Made by a program: the position numbers and the translations under genes | From: Planctomycetaceae bacterium | GTDB lineage: Bacteria > Planctomycetota > Planctomycetia > Planctomycetales > Planctomycetaceae | Reading direction: 5' to 3' | Length of the DNA: 64,000 bases | Assembly: GCA_019636285.1 (NCBI GenBank) | Contig: JAHBXV010000006.1 | Span: forward strand, 62,001-126,000 | In this document: positions 27,980 through 36,252 of the stretch, one piece after another | Layout: each line of letters opens with the position of its first letter | Position numbering within the stretch: position 1 is the stretch's first letter | Notes under the pieces: model-generated | What the model saw: only the letters and a program-made list of their open reading frames with translations | Told to the model about the DNA's origin: nothing | Databases searched by the model: none

Positions 27980-29512
27980 TTGTCCGAACGCGATGAATCT
28001 CAATGGATGCTGATCTGGCGCGAGTTCCGCAAGCGCCGGATTGCCGTGCTCGCCGCCGGGTTGTTGGCGATGCTGGCGGGAATCTCGATTTTTGCCCCGT
28101 TCCTGGCGAACGATCGGCCGATCTATTATCGGGGCATGAATCGTTTCGAGTATGACGAAGCCCGCCGCAATGTCCGCGCGCTGCTCGGGCTGCTCGCGGA
28201 TCATCAAGAGCCCCAATTGAATCGCGATCAGGTAACCGCCCTGACGCTGCAGGTCGATTTGATGGCGGACGCCGCGGACGACAAGGTTTCGGGGCCGCTG
28301 CGGGAATTCCAGAGCGAAATTGAAACCGCGCTGGCGCTCGACCCGGCTCAGCGATCCGAAACGCTCAAAACCTTGCGCAATCGCTGGCGCGCGGAGTTCT
28401 CGGGAAACGAATTGCCATTGACCGTGAAATCCCGCTGGCCGGTCTTTGTGTCGCTCGACTGGCTGGAAGTCTGGTTCATGACGGGAGCCCTGTGTCTTCT
28501 GGCGTGGACCGTGCTGGGCGGACTGTTGGCCCGCCAGTCGCCGCAGTTCAGATCGCTGGCTCGGCTCCTGGTTTTACTGCTAGTTCCGTCGGCCGTCTCG
28601 CTCGTCTGGTGGCTAACGGTGCCGCAACGTCTCGACCGCAGTCCGTACAAACGCGGCGTGATCGCGACCAGCGAATCGGCATCGAGCGCGGCGGTTGTCT
28701 ATGAAACGGTCTTGTGGCCGCCGATTGCCTATGGGCTCGACGAAGCTCATCTCGATGCCAAGTCAATTCCGCCAGCATGGATGGAATTGAAAGAGGGGCA
28801 GAAAGTTCCCGCCAGATCGATCTGGGAAGGGGTGAACTGGCTGGGGACCGACGAAATCGGTCGCGATGTGCTCTGCCGCATGATCTGGGGGGGGCGGGTC
28901 AGCCTTTCCGTGGGAATCGTCGCGGTCTCCATCTATGTGGTGATCGGCGTGATCGTCGGGGCCATCGCCGGGTATTTCCGCGGATTCGCCGATCTCGTCA
29001 TTTCCCGGTTGATCGAAATCGTGATCTGCTTTCCGGCCTTCTTCCTGATTCTCACGATCGTCGCGCTGCGCGGGCCGAGCATCTTCAACATCATGATTAT
29101 TATCGGTCTGACAAGCTGGACGGGAATCGCGCGATTGGTCCGCGGCGAGTTTCTCCGGCTTGTGGATCAAGAGTTCGTCCTCGCCGGGCGCGCCCTGGGG
29201 TTCAGCCCGGAACGAATCATCTTCCGGCATGTTCTTCCCAATGCCATGGCCCCGGTGATGGTGGCAGCCACGTTTGGCGTCGCGGGGGCCATTCTGACCG
29301 AATCGGCCCTGTCGTTCCTGGGGCTGGGCATTACGGCTCCCACGCCCAGTTGGGGGGGAATTCTGGCCTCCGGCCGCGATGCCATGTTCCGCGCGCCTTG
29401 GCTGATTCATTTTCCCGGACTGGTGATTTTTCTCACCATCACAAGCTGCAACCTGGTGGGCGAAACCCTGCGCGATGCCAGCGATCCCCGCCTGCGCGGT
29501 TCTCGCGCTTAG
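27980..29512 (+). CDS. Peptide ABC transporter permease (DppC/OppC-like), with large insertion
   Basis: 510 residues against about 300 in standard DppC. The N-terminus (EFRKRRIAVLAAGLLAMLAGISIFAPFLAN) and C-terminal half (LGTDEIGRDVLCRMIWGGRVSL, then the EAA loop LAGRALGFSPERIIFRHVLPN) are canonical. Residues of about 45-275 are inserted after the first helix; they hold a soluble helical part and two added hydrophobic segments (MTGALCLLAWTVLGGLL and LLVLLLVPSAVSLVWWL). Start TTG 27980 with ATG 28007 as alternative. Confidence 0.9.
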   Translation: MSERDESQWMLIWREFRKRRIAVLAAGLLAMLAGISIFAPFLANDRPIYYRGMNRFEYDEARRNVRALLGLLADHQEPQLNRDQVTALTLQVDLMADAADDKVSGPLREFQSEIETALALDPAQRSETLKTLRNRWRAEFSGNELPLTVKSRWPVFVSLDWLEVWFMTGALCLLAWTVLGGLLARQSPQFRSLARLLVLLLVPSAVSLVWWLTVPQRLDRSPYKRGVIATSESASSAAVVYETVLWPPIAYGLDEAHLDAKSIPPAWMELKEGQKVPARSIWEGVNWLGTDEIGRDVLCRMIWGGRVSLSVGIVAVSIYVVIGVIVGAIAGYFRGFADLVISRLIEIVICFPAFFLILTIVALRGPSIFNIMIIIGLTSWTGIARLVRGEFLRLVDQEFVLAGRALGFSPERIIFRHVLPNAMAPVMVAATFGVAGAILTESALSFLGLGITAPTPSWGGILASGRDAMFRAPWLIHFPGLVIFLTITSCNLVGETLRDASDPRLRGSRA

Positions 29513-29541
29513 CCAATAGCGCGGACCAGCCGTCGCGCCAG

Positions 29542-29593
29542 CATTCCATGATGGAAATCGGTGGTCGTCGCGGGGCAGGTCGGCGGCTAGAAT
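29542..29593 (+). promoter_or_regulatory. Possible promoter region of the NitT/TauT-type transporter
   Basis: TAGAAT at 29588-29593 is a good -10 hexamer 32 bases before the ATG at 29626, but no convincing -35 is spaced correctly. Bases 29542-29570 match 23 of 29 positions of a segment at 52258-52286 that also surrounds a TAGAAT box. Confidence 0.3.
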
Positions 29594-29625
29594 TCGGGCA
29601 AACGTAGTCCTCCTTCGAGAGCCGC

Positions 29626-30411
29626 ATGCCCGTTGATGACTTTGCCCAGCCGCTGATCCAGGCCATCGATTGCGGCGTCGCATTCGCGCCGGGCTCCGCC
29701 GTGCTGGAGGGCGTCGACCTCGCGATCGCGTCTGGCGAATTCGTCTCGATCGTCGGTCCTTCGGGCTGCGGAAAGTCGACGTTCCTGCGGATTGTCGCGG
29801 GGTTGGTCGCTCCCTCGTCGGGGGAAGTGCTGGTGAGCGGTTCCCGGCCGGAAAAAGCGCGACGCGGCGCGGCTCCCATGGCGTTCGTCTTTCAAGATCC
29901 GACGCTCCTCCCGTGGCGGACGGTTGCCGACAACCTGCAACTTCCGGGAGAACTCCAGAGTTCCCTGCCCCGACTCGCGCCGCCGGACGTCCTGGCCCTC
30001 TTGGAGCGGGTGGGGTTGAAGCCCGATGATGCCCGCAAGCGGCCGCGCGAGCTCTCGGGCGGCATGCGGATGAGAGTCTCGCTGGCCCGCGCGATGGCGA
30101 CGAACCCGAAGCTATTGCTCCTCGACGAACCGTTCGCCGCGCTCGATGACGTGTTGCGTCAGCAGTTGAACGAGGAACTGGCCCGCTTATGGCAGGCGGA
30201 TGGCTGGACGGGGCTGTTTGTCACGCACAATGTCTCCGAGGCGGTTTTCCTGAGCCAGCGGGTGCTGGTGATGTCGTCGCGGCCCGGCCGGTTCGTCGCC
30301 GATGTTCGTGTCCCGTTCGCATATCCGCGATCGTTCGCGTTGCGGGGAGACCCTGAGTTCGCGCGCGTGACGGCCGAGATCGGCCATGTTCTGCGGGAGG
30401 TGTTGCGGTGA
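29626..30411 (+). CDS. NitT/TauT-type ABC transporter ATP-binding protein
   Basis: 261 residues. Walker A GPSGCGKST at 44-52, Q-loop VFQDPTLLPWRT, signature LSGGMRMRVSLARA, Walker B LLLLDEPFAALDD and switch histidine in FVTHNVSEAVFLS, the order and phrasing of SsuB/TauB/ThiZ proteins. Its stop overlaps the permease start by 4 bases, so translation is coupled. Energises import with the next two genes. Confidence 0.94.
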   Translation: MPVDDFAQPLIQAIDCGVAFAPGSAVLEGVDLAIASGEFVSIVGPSGCGKSTFLRIVAGLVAPSSGEVLVSGSRPEKARRGAAPMAFVFQDPTLLPWRTVADNLQLPGELQSSLPRLAPPDVLALLERVGLKPDDARKRPRELSGGMRMRVSLARAMATNPKLLLLDEPFAALDDVLRQQLNEELARLWQADGWTGLFVTHNVSEAVFLSQRVLVMSSRPGRFVADVRVPFAYPRSFALRGDPEFARVTAEIGHVLREVLR

Positions 30412-31193
30412 ATCGCCTCGTGACGCGCTTCTTCGACACCGTCGTGCCGCCGCTCATCTTATTGATTGTCGCGGTCGGCGCCTGGGAGGCGTACATCGCC
30501 TGGTACAACGTCAAGCCTTACCTGTTGCCGACTCCGCGCGCGGTGGCCATGGCGCTGGTGACAAAGGCCCCGCAACTCACGCACGCGGTCCTGTTCACCG
30601 GGGCGGCCGCCGGTTTGGGGTTTCTGGCCAGCCTGGTGGTCGGCACGCTGGTCGCATTCGTCTTCTCGCAGTCGCGCTGGATTCGCGCGGCCGGCTATCC
30701 GTACGCGATTTTCCTGCAAACGGTTCCGATCGTGGCGATCGCGCCCCTCATCATCCGCTGGTTCGGGAATGGCTTCCAAAGCGTGGTCGTGGTGGCGTTC
30801 ATACTCAGCCTGTTTCCGATTCTCGCGAACGCCACCGCGGGACTGACCTCGTTGAATCACGATCTCGCCGACCTGTTTCGCCTCTACAACGCGTCGCGCT
30901 GGCAGACATTGCTGAAACTGCGGCTGCCGAGCGCGGTGCCGTCGATCATCACCGGCGCGCGGACGGCCAGCGGCCTGGCGGTCGTGGGGGCGATCGTGGG
31001 CGAGTTCTTCGCGGGATACGGCACCAAACGCTACGGGCTGGGCTTTCTGATGCAGGTCACCATCGACCAGTTGCAGACCGATTACCTGTTCGCGACGGTG
31101 ATGGTCTCGACGTTGTTTGGCGTCGGAATTTTCGCCCTCGTCAATCTGGCGGGGGGCGCGATCCTCCAGCGCTGGTATGATCTTCCCCGCTGA
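30408..31193 (+). CDS. NitT/TauT-type ABC transporter permease
   Basis: 261 residues with six hydrophobic segments; the conserved loop LFRLYNASRWQTLLKLRLPSAVPSIITGAR is the ATPase-contact EAA motif of SsuC/TauC/ThiX permeases, and ASGLAVVGAIVGEFFAG follows as usual. Start GTG 30408 inside the end of the ATPase gene. Inner-membrane channel of the importer. Confidence 0.93.
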   Translation: MNRLVTRFFDTVVPPLILLIVAVGAWEAYIAWYNVKPYLLPTPRAVAMALVTKAPQLTHAVLFTGAAAGLGFLASLVVGTLVAFVFSQSRWIRAAGYPYAIFLQTVPIVAIAPLIIRWFGNGFQSVVVVAFILSLFPILANATAGLTSLNHDLADLFRLYNASRWQTLLKLRLPSAVPSIITGARTASGLAVVGAIVGEFFAGYGTKRYGLGFLMQVTIDQLQTDYLFATVMVSTLFGVGIFALVNLAGGAILQRWYDLPR

Positions 31194-31246
31194 GGGCGGC
31201 TGCCCGGAAACTCCGTCGATAACTTCCCGTCAGGAAGAACTGCGTG

Positions 31247-32290
31247 ATGCCACAGTCAGATATCGTACGGCGCTGGTTCGCGCTGCTGATTGCCATGACA
31301 TTGGCGATGGGCGGTTGCGGCACCGCCGAGAACGCCACACCCGCGGCAAGCACCTCGGGCGCTCCCGCGAAAGAGCGCGTCACGATCATGCTCAACTGGT
31401 TTCCGGAAGCCGAGCATGGCGGATTCTATGCCGCGCTCGTGCACGGTTACTTCGAGGAAGAAGGGCTCGACGTCGTCATCGAACCTGGCGGCCCAAAGGC
31501 GCCGGTACTGCAAAATGTCGCCGACGGCGTGATGCACTTCGGCGTCGACAACGCCGACAAACTGCTGCTCGCGCGGGCGCAGCAGGCCGACGTGGTCGCC
31601 GTGCTGGCCCCGATTGTCGACAGCCCCCGCTGCATCATGGTGCGGGAAGACTCCGCCGTGAAAACCCTGGCGGACCTCGCGACGCAAAAGTCGTTCAAGC
31701 TGGCGATGAACACCGGGCAGCCGTTCGCCGCCTTTTTACAGCGGAAGGTCGATCTGTCGAACGTGCAGATCGTTCCCTATTCCGGAAGCCTCGCCTCGTT
31801 CCTGGTGGAAGAGAACTACGGCCAGCAGGCGTATAGCTTCAGCGAGCCATTCGTGGCCGCCGGCAAAGGAGCCAAAACTCGCGAGTTGATGATCTCCGAT
31901 CTCGGCTTCAACACCTATACCAGCCTGCTGGTGGTGGGACGGAAGATCCTCGATGAAAAGCCGGAACTGGTCCGCAAAGTCGTTCGGGCTTCGCGACGGG
32001 GATGGCTCAAGTATCTGAGCGATCCGGAAGAAACCAACGAGTTCATCCATTCCGAGAACCCCGAAATGGCCCTCGACGTTCTGGAATTTGGCGTGGGCGT
32101 GCTGCGACCGCTATGTCCTCCGGCTGATGCCTCTCCCGAAACGTGGGGAGAGATGTCCGCCGAGCGCTGGGACACGCTGGTCCGGCAGATGGAAGAGTCG
32201 GCCTCGCTGGAATCGGGGAAGGTGACGGTGGCCGAGGCGTGGACCAACGAGTTTCTGAAAGCGCCGGCCTCGAAGGAGAAGACACCGTGA
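31247..32290 (+). CDS. THI5/NMT1-like ABC transporter substrate-binding lipoprotein
   Basis: 347 residues from ATG 31247 (AGGAAGA nine bases upstream). Lipobox MGGC near residue 22 and a short Ala/Ser/Thr linker. The domain opens VTIMLNWFPEAEHGGFYAALVHGYFEEEGLDV, the pattern of ThiY/THI5-type proteins that bind pyrimidine precursors of thiamine; related NitT/TauT members bind sulfonates, nitrate or riboflavin, so the ligand is not settled. I saw no TPP riboswitch motif upstream. Its stop overlaps the next gene by 4 bases. Confidence 0.88.
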   Translation: MPQSDIVRRWFALLIAMTLAMGGCGTAENATPAASTSGAPAKERVTIMLNWFPEAEHGGFYAALVHGYFEEEGLDVVIEPGGPKAPVLQNVADGVMHFGVDNADKLLLARAQQADVVAVLAPIVDSPRCIMVREDSAVKTLADLATQKSFKLAMNTGQPFAAFLQRKVDLSNVQIVPYSGSLASFLVEENYGQQAYSFSEPFVAAGKGAKTRELMISDLGFNTYTSLLVVGRKILDEKPELVRKVVRASRRGWLKYLSDPEETNEFIHSENPEMALDVLEFGVGVLRPLCPPADASPETWGEMSAERWDTLVRQMEESASLESGKVTVAEAWTNEFLKAPASKEKTP

Positions 32291-32751
32291 AAGGTCCGCG
32301 CAATCGCACCGTGCTGGACGTCCGCCGTGCGTGGAAATGCGGCCGCTGCGGCAAGGAACGCCGCATGCCGGCCGACATCACCAGCGTTCAGTGTTCCTGT
32401 CAATCGCCCCCCGTTTGGATGACCATCGTCGCCGAGCGATCGGGACGGTTGCCTCCCGGCCTGGTGACGCTGCCGGACCGGATTCCTCTTCCGGAATGGC
32501 GGCCAGAGGTCAGCGCGGGGAACGACTTTCCCGCCACTCGAGGAGCGGATCGCCCCAACAAGAGGCCGCCTCGTGCCAAGCCTCCCGCCCCCGGTCATGG
32601 CCCCGCCGCGAAGTCGGGCGAGCAAGGAGGTCCGCGTGCCGAACGTCCTCCTTCCGTTGAACCGCGCGACACGACCTCGCCAAATGACAACGAAGACTTC
32701 GCCGAAGGTCTGGGTCTCTCCGGCGACACCGCCAACCCTTCCGGCGAGTGA
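32287..32751 (+). CDS. Zinc-ribbon protein coupled to the THI5-like transporter
   Basis: 154 residues from GTG 32287, which overlaps the TGA of the binding-protein gene (GTGA). Residues C18, C21, C36 and C38 (CGRCG ... CSC) form a zinc-ribbon-like cluster; the second half is a Pro/Arg/Gly/Ser-rich disordered tail with an acidic end. I do not recognise a named family. Translational coupling says it is made with the transporter; it may be a regulator or a fortuitous operon member. Confidence 0.7.
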   Translation: MKGPRNRTVLDVRRAWKCGRCGKERRMPADITSVQCSCQSPPVWMTIVAERSGRLPPGLVTLPDRIPLPEWRPEVSAGNDFPATRGADRPNKRPPRAKPPAPGHGPAAKSGEQGGPRAERPPSVEPRDTTSPNDNEDFAEGLGLSGDTANPSGE

Positions 32752-32840
32752 ATGAGTCGTGCCGCGGGAAGGCGGATCCGCGGCGCTGAAAAGCAAACAG
32801 GGAAGCACGGTCGAAACCGGCTTCCCCGCGCTCTTGTTCC

Positions 32841-32950
32841 TGGTCCCAGGCTTGGCGTGGGACACCCTGACGCTTGGTCTTGGGTTCCTCAAGTTCGAGG
32901 CACGGCTCTTGAAGTGCGGGCGTTTCCACGCAAGGCATGAGAACCAGTTA
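32841..32950. repeat. Hairpin-rich intergenic element between convergent genes
   Basis: Between the zinc-ribbon gene and the M56 gene. GTCCCA (32843-32848) pairs with TGGGAC (32858-32863) and TCAAG (32889-32893) with CTTGA (32908-32912). Its TCCCAGGCTTGG opening resembles dispersed CCCAGGCTTGGCCTGGGA-type bacterial repeats, but no second copy is in this window. Confidence 0.35.
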
Positions 32951-32965
32951 AATTCGACAGCGCCG

Positions 32966-34903
32966 CTACTTGCTTTCAGGCTTCTCGGCACTTCCCGGAC
33001 GATCGCCGTCTCGCGGTGCTCCTGGGGAACGCGGGCCATCCTCGCGCGGGGCATCGCGTCCTTCCGGACGAGGACCGCCACGGCCTTCGGGGCGAGGTGC
33101 ATCGCGTCCCTCCGGTCGGAAGCCATCCCGTCCCTCGGGACGCGGTCCGCGTCCGTCCGGACCCGGTTCGCCACGTCCGGCAGGCGGACGTGGACCATCG
33201 GGGCCGCCAAACTCGTCCGGACGACCAGGTCCCGGTCCCCGGCGATCTCCGTCGCGCGGCGGACCCTGTCGCATCGCGTCGTGCATCCGCTCCATGTCGC
33301 GATGTCGCATTTCGTGCAACTCGCGGATCTCGTGACGCAGCCCGGCCACTTCATGCCGCAGGTCGCGGACCATGTGCATCAGTTCCGCCATCACGACATG
33401 CGGTGGGGGCGGACCATCTTCCCGGAAGGGAGGACGTCGACCTTCGTCCCCTTCACGCGGCGGCCGGGGGCCATCTTCGCCGAACGGGGGACGCGGACCA
33501 CCCTCGCGGAATGGGGGACGACCTTCTTCCCCTTCGCGAGGCGGACGTCCGCCTTCAAAGGGAGGTCGATCGCCATCTCGTGGGCCCGGCGGTCGTTCCC
33601 CCTCGCGCGGTCCACGCGGCGGACCGCCATCGCGGGCTTCGGGCGGCCGAACTTCGCGTTCGCCCGGCGGAGGACCATCCGGTCGTTCGGGACGGTCTTC
33701 CCGGGGTTTATCCCCCTCCTGGGCAAAGAGAGTGGATGTCAAGGAGTCGCCGGAACCATCCGGCATCAGGAACACACCCGTCGCGGTTGCCAGCGACAGG
33801 CCCATGACGGCGGAACCTGTCAACCAGGGGCGCGCGACGGACGGAGCCGTCGACACACCCAATACTCTTCGAATCCGTTGCAGTAACTCCATCGAAGAAC
33901 CTCCCAGAGCCAATGCCAACAACGGGCGTTCAGCCTGGCGACATGCCAGGGCTGCGAATTCCAGACCTTGTGCGTACTTGAGGGGGTGGCCGGTCAGCGA
34001 CACCGCCAGATCGTCGCAACACAACTCGCGTTCGTGGCTGATCCGCGTCGACAGCCACCAGACGGCCGGGTGATAGAACAACCACGTTTCGGTCAGACGC
34101 TGGCACCAGACGATCCACACATCGCCCCGGCGAATGTGCGCCAGTTCATGCGCCAGCAGTGCTTCCAAGGCCTCGGGCGGCAGTTCGGTGACCCAGGCAG
34201 CGGGGAAGTAGATGACTGGTCGCCACGCCCCGGCGGCGCACGGGCTGCGTAGCCCGGCGAACAGGCGGAGTTCAACCCGGTTCGTTCCCGGACAACGCCG
34301 CTTCAGTTGTGCGAGTAACTGCTGCCAAGCCGCCGGTGCCGACGAGGATTGCCTCCGCCAGCGAACCAGGAACCACTGCCCGAGCAGCAAGCGAGCACTC
34401 AACAGCACCACCCCCAGAAGCCACGCTGAAACCAGCCAGGGAGCGATCGCTGTCGCCGATGCCGCTTCGTCTACAAGATTGGACACAGCTTCCGGAAGGC
34501 CAGCGCCGACTGTCGCGTTGGTGACGTTCCCAACATCGGACATGTTCGGCGAGTTCAACGCCGACTTCGCGCCGAGATGACCAACTGGCTGCGGCGCCGC
34601 GACCGAAGTAGGAAGCTCGTCCATCGGAACGACCTCCGAATACGCCACGCGCGGCGACACGGTTCCCCTCAGCGGTGCGGGAGCCCAACGGGTCGCCATC
34701 TCGGGACGCAAAACGCTCAGCGTCGCGACAGGCGCGAGAACCATGGCGAACAGAGCGATCACCAACACGGCATAGCGCGCCTGGGGCTTCATGAATCGCG
34801 CCGCTGCCAGGATGGCTTCCGCCGCCAGGGCGATCAGCGTTCCCTGCCAGACAAAGTGAATCAGGGCCGTCGCCAGCCAGGTCGTCCAGGTTTCGAAATT
34901 CAT
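32966..34903 (-). CDS. M56 (BlaR1-like) membrane metallopeptidase with Pro/Gly/Arg-rich tail
   Basis: 645 residues. Four or so N-terminal membrane helices; zinc motif HELAH in LLAHELAHIRRGD near residue 247, then the second-ligand region ISHERELCCDDLAV near 285. One more hydrophobic segment (VMGLSLATATGVFLMP) precedes a tail of about 240 residues built from Pro, Gly, Arg, Asp and Glu with repeated RPEGRD-like units, interrupted near residues 500-550 by a helical stretch (MAELMHMVRDLRHEVAGLRHEI). In BlaR1 systems this protease inactivates the BlaI repressor. Its ATG overlaps the repressor gene by 4 bases. Confidence 0.9.
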   Translation of the reverse strand: MNFETWTTWLATALIHFVWQGTLIALAAEAILAAARFMKPQARYAVLVIALFAMVLAPVATLSVLRPEMATRWAPAPLRGTVSPRVAYSEVVPMDELPTSVAAPQPVGHLGAKSALNSPNMSDVGNVTNATVGAGLPEAVSNLVDEAASATAIAPWLVSAWLLGVVLLSARLLLGQWFLVRWRRQSSSAPAAWQQLLAQLKRRCPGTNRVELRLFAGLRSPCAAGAWRPVIYFPAAWVTELPPEALEALLAHELAHIRRGDVWIVWCQRLTETWLFYHPAVWWLSTRISHERELCCDDLAVSLTGHPLKYAQGLEFAALACRQAERPLLALALGGSSMELLQRIRRVLGVSTAPSVARPWLTGSAVMGLSLATATGVFLMPDGSGDSLTSTLFAQEGDKPREDRPERPDGPPPGEREVRPPEARDGGPPRGPREGERPPGPRDGDRPPFEGGRPPREGEEGRPPFREGGPRPPFGEDGPRPPREGDEGRRPPFREDGPPPPHVVMAELMHMVRDLRHEVAGLRHEIRELHEMRHRDMERMHDAMRQGPPRDGDRRGPGPGRPDEFGGPDGPRPPAGRGEPGPDGRGPRPEGRDGFRPEGRDAPRPEGRGGPRPEGRDAPREDGPRSPGAPRDGDRPGSAEKPESK

Positions 34904-35298
34904 TCGTTCCCCTCCGACGACTCGAAACGCTCAAGAAGTCGGCGAATCTCCGCCAATTCCGTGTCGCTCGGACGGGTTTCCGAGAGCAGGTGGGCCACCA
35001 TGGCGCTGGTCGACCCTTCATACGCCCGTTGCCAGACGTCGGTAATCAGTTGACCGAGCGCCCGCTGCCGGTTGATGGCCGCCCGGTAACGAAAGGCGCG
35101 ACCTTCCGGCTCGCGCTGGAGCAATCTCTTGTCGGACATGACGTTCAGCAGGCTCATCACCGAGGTGTAAGCGCGAGAGTCGCCTTGCGTCGACATGTGA
35201 TCCAACACCTCGCGGACCGTCAGCGGACCGCGCTCCCAGAGGATTTTGAGAACCTCCAGCTCGGCTGGCGTCGGATGCGGCAACTTGGGACGTGCCAT
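34900..35298 (-). CDS. BlaI/MecI/CopY-family transcriptional repressor
   Basis: 132 residues from ATG 35298. The winged-helix domain shows LPHPTPAELEVLKILWERGPLTVREV and AYTSVMSLLNVMSDKRLLQREPEGRAFRY, the DNA-binding core of BlaI/MecI, followed by a C-terminal dimerisation helix pair. It should repress its own operon until the M56 partner is activated. Two dyads upstream are candidate operators. No beta-lactamase gene is nearby, so the regulon is unknown. Confidence 0.93.
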   Translation of the reverse strand: MARPKLPHPTPAELEVLKILWERGPLTVREVLDHMSTQGDSRAYTSVMSLLNVMSDKRLLQREPEGRAFRYRAAINRQRALGQLITDVWQRAYEGSTSAMVAHLLSETRPSDTELAEIRRLLERFESSEGNE

Positions 35299-35335
35299 CG
35301 AAACAAATCCTTTGATTAGCAAGGCGAAACTGATG

Positions 35336-35373
35336 CTACGGGTTTTGCCGTAGATGTCAACTGTAAAAACAGT
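35336..35373 (-). promoter_or_regulatory. Tandem operator-like dyads upstream of the BlaI-type gene
   Basis: CTACGG-6-CCGTAG (35336-35353) and ACTGT-AAAA-ACAGT (35360-35373) are perfect inverted repeats 38-75 bases upstream of the repressor ATG. Each resembles the short palindromes bound by BlaI-type dimers. Confidence 0.5.
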
Positions 35374-35456
35374 AGATAGCGACGCTTCCTCAACCCTGGG
35401 TGCCTCGAACGCTCTTTCGAATTGCTCTTTTCTTCATCTCTTCATCGCACTTTCTT

Positions 35457-35586
35457 AAACCGCAGGGGTCGCCGAGAACGCGGAGGAAATGCAGGGGACG
35501 AAGAGAATCCCGCTTCGATCCAGGTGTTTGTGGAGCTTGACACAAACGGGATCAAGTCTGCTTTTCTCCGCGTCATCTGCGGTAAA
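35457..35586. repeat. Degenerate CGCAG/GCGGAG inverted element
   Basis: ACCGCAG ... ACGCGGAGGAAA on the left (35457-35490) is mirrored by TTTTCTCCGCGT ... CTGCGGTAA on the right (35562-35586). The rest of the 400-base gap upstream of hpt shows no gene. Confidence 0.4.
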
Positions 35587-35698
35587 TCTCTGGCAACACG
35601 GTCCAGTCGAAGCCAGAACCGGTTCGCGCGCTGGAGTCTTTCGAGAACTTCGATCATTGTGCCCATGACGGATGATTCTCGCATTCCTGGGAACGCCA

Positions 35699-36220
35699 AT
35701 GCAGCCTCTTTTTTCCTCCGACGACATTGCCCGCCGATTGACAGAAATGGGCCAGCAACTCGCCAATGACTACGCCGAGCGCCGGCTGACCGTGGTGAGC
35801 GTCCTGTCGGGGGCAATTTTGTTCACGGCCGATCTCATTCGAGTCGTCGGCTTGCCGCTGAAGCTCGAATTCCTGCGGGCGTCAAGCTATCGCGGCACGG
35901 CCACCAGTCCCGGGGAATTGCAGGTCGAGTGCCTGGGCGACCTGTCGGCTCTCGCCGGTCGTGATGTGCTGATTGTCGATGACATTTTCGACACCGGCCG
36001 GACGCTCGAACGGATCATTGAGCGATTGAACGAGGCCAGACCGCGATCGCTGAAAACGGCTGTTCTCCTGTGGAAGACGGAGCGTCGACAGACGAGCCTG
36101 GTTCCGGATTACTACGGCTTCCAGATTCCGGATCGCTTCGTCGTCGGCTACGGACTCGACTTCGACGGCGACTACCGCCATCTGCCAGGAGTCTACGCGC
36201 TCGACGAGCCCGGCTCATGA
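35699..36220 (+). CDS. hpt: Hypoxanthine phosphoribosyltransferase
   Basis: 173 residues from ATG 35699 (GGGAA upstream); ATG 35672 is also in frame. The PRPP-binding motif VLIVDDIFDTGRTL lies near residues 89-102; VVSVLSGAILFTADLIR is the N-terminal phosphate loop and FVVGYGLDFDGDYRHLPG is the conserved purine-binding C-terminus. It salvages hypoxanthine or guanine to IMP or GMP. Confidence 0.93.
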   Translation: MQPLFSSDDIARRLTEMGQQLANDYAERRLTVVSVLSGAILFTADLIRVVGLPLKLEFLRASSYRGTATSPGELQVECLGDLSALAGRDVLIVDDIFDTGRTLERIIERLNEARPRSLKTAVLLWKTERRQTSLVPDYYGFQIPDRFVVGYGLDFDGDYRHLPGVYALDEPGS

Positions 36221-36252
36221 ATTCCCCACGTCGATACGCTAGCCTGACGTTT

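Noticed and set aside
29513-29625. TPP riboswitch ahead of the THI5-type transporter
   Set aside because: The conserved CTGAGA and GGATAATGCCAGCG-like cores are absent in the short leader.
32970-33700. Repetitive DNA that might be read as a CRISPR array
   Set aside because: The repeats are irregular codon-level repeats of a coding tail without constant-length spacers, and no cas gene is present.
32759-33886. 375-codon + strand frame over the M56 tail
   Set aside because: An Arg/Thr/Ser-rich translation produced by the repetitive GC-rich antisense strand of the Pro/Gly/Arg tail; the BlaI-coupled M56 frame on the other strand is the real gene.
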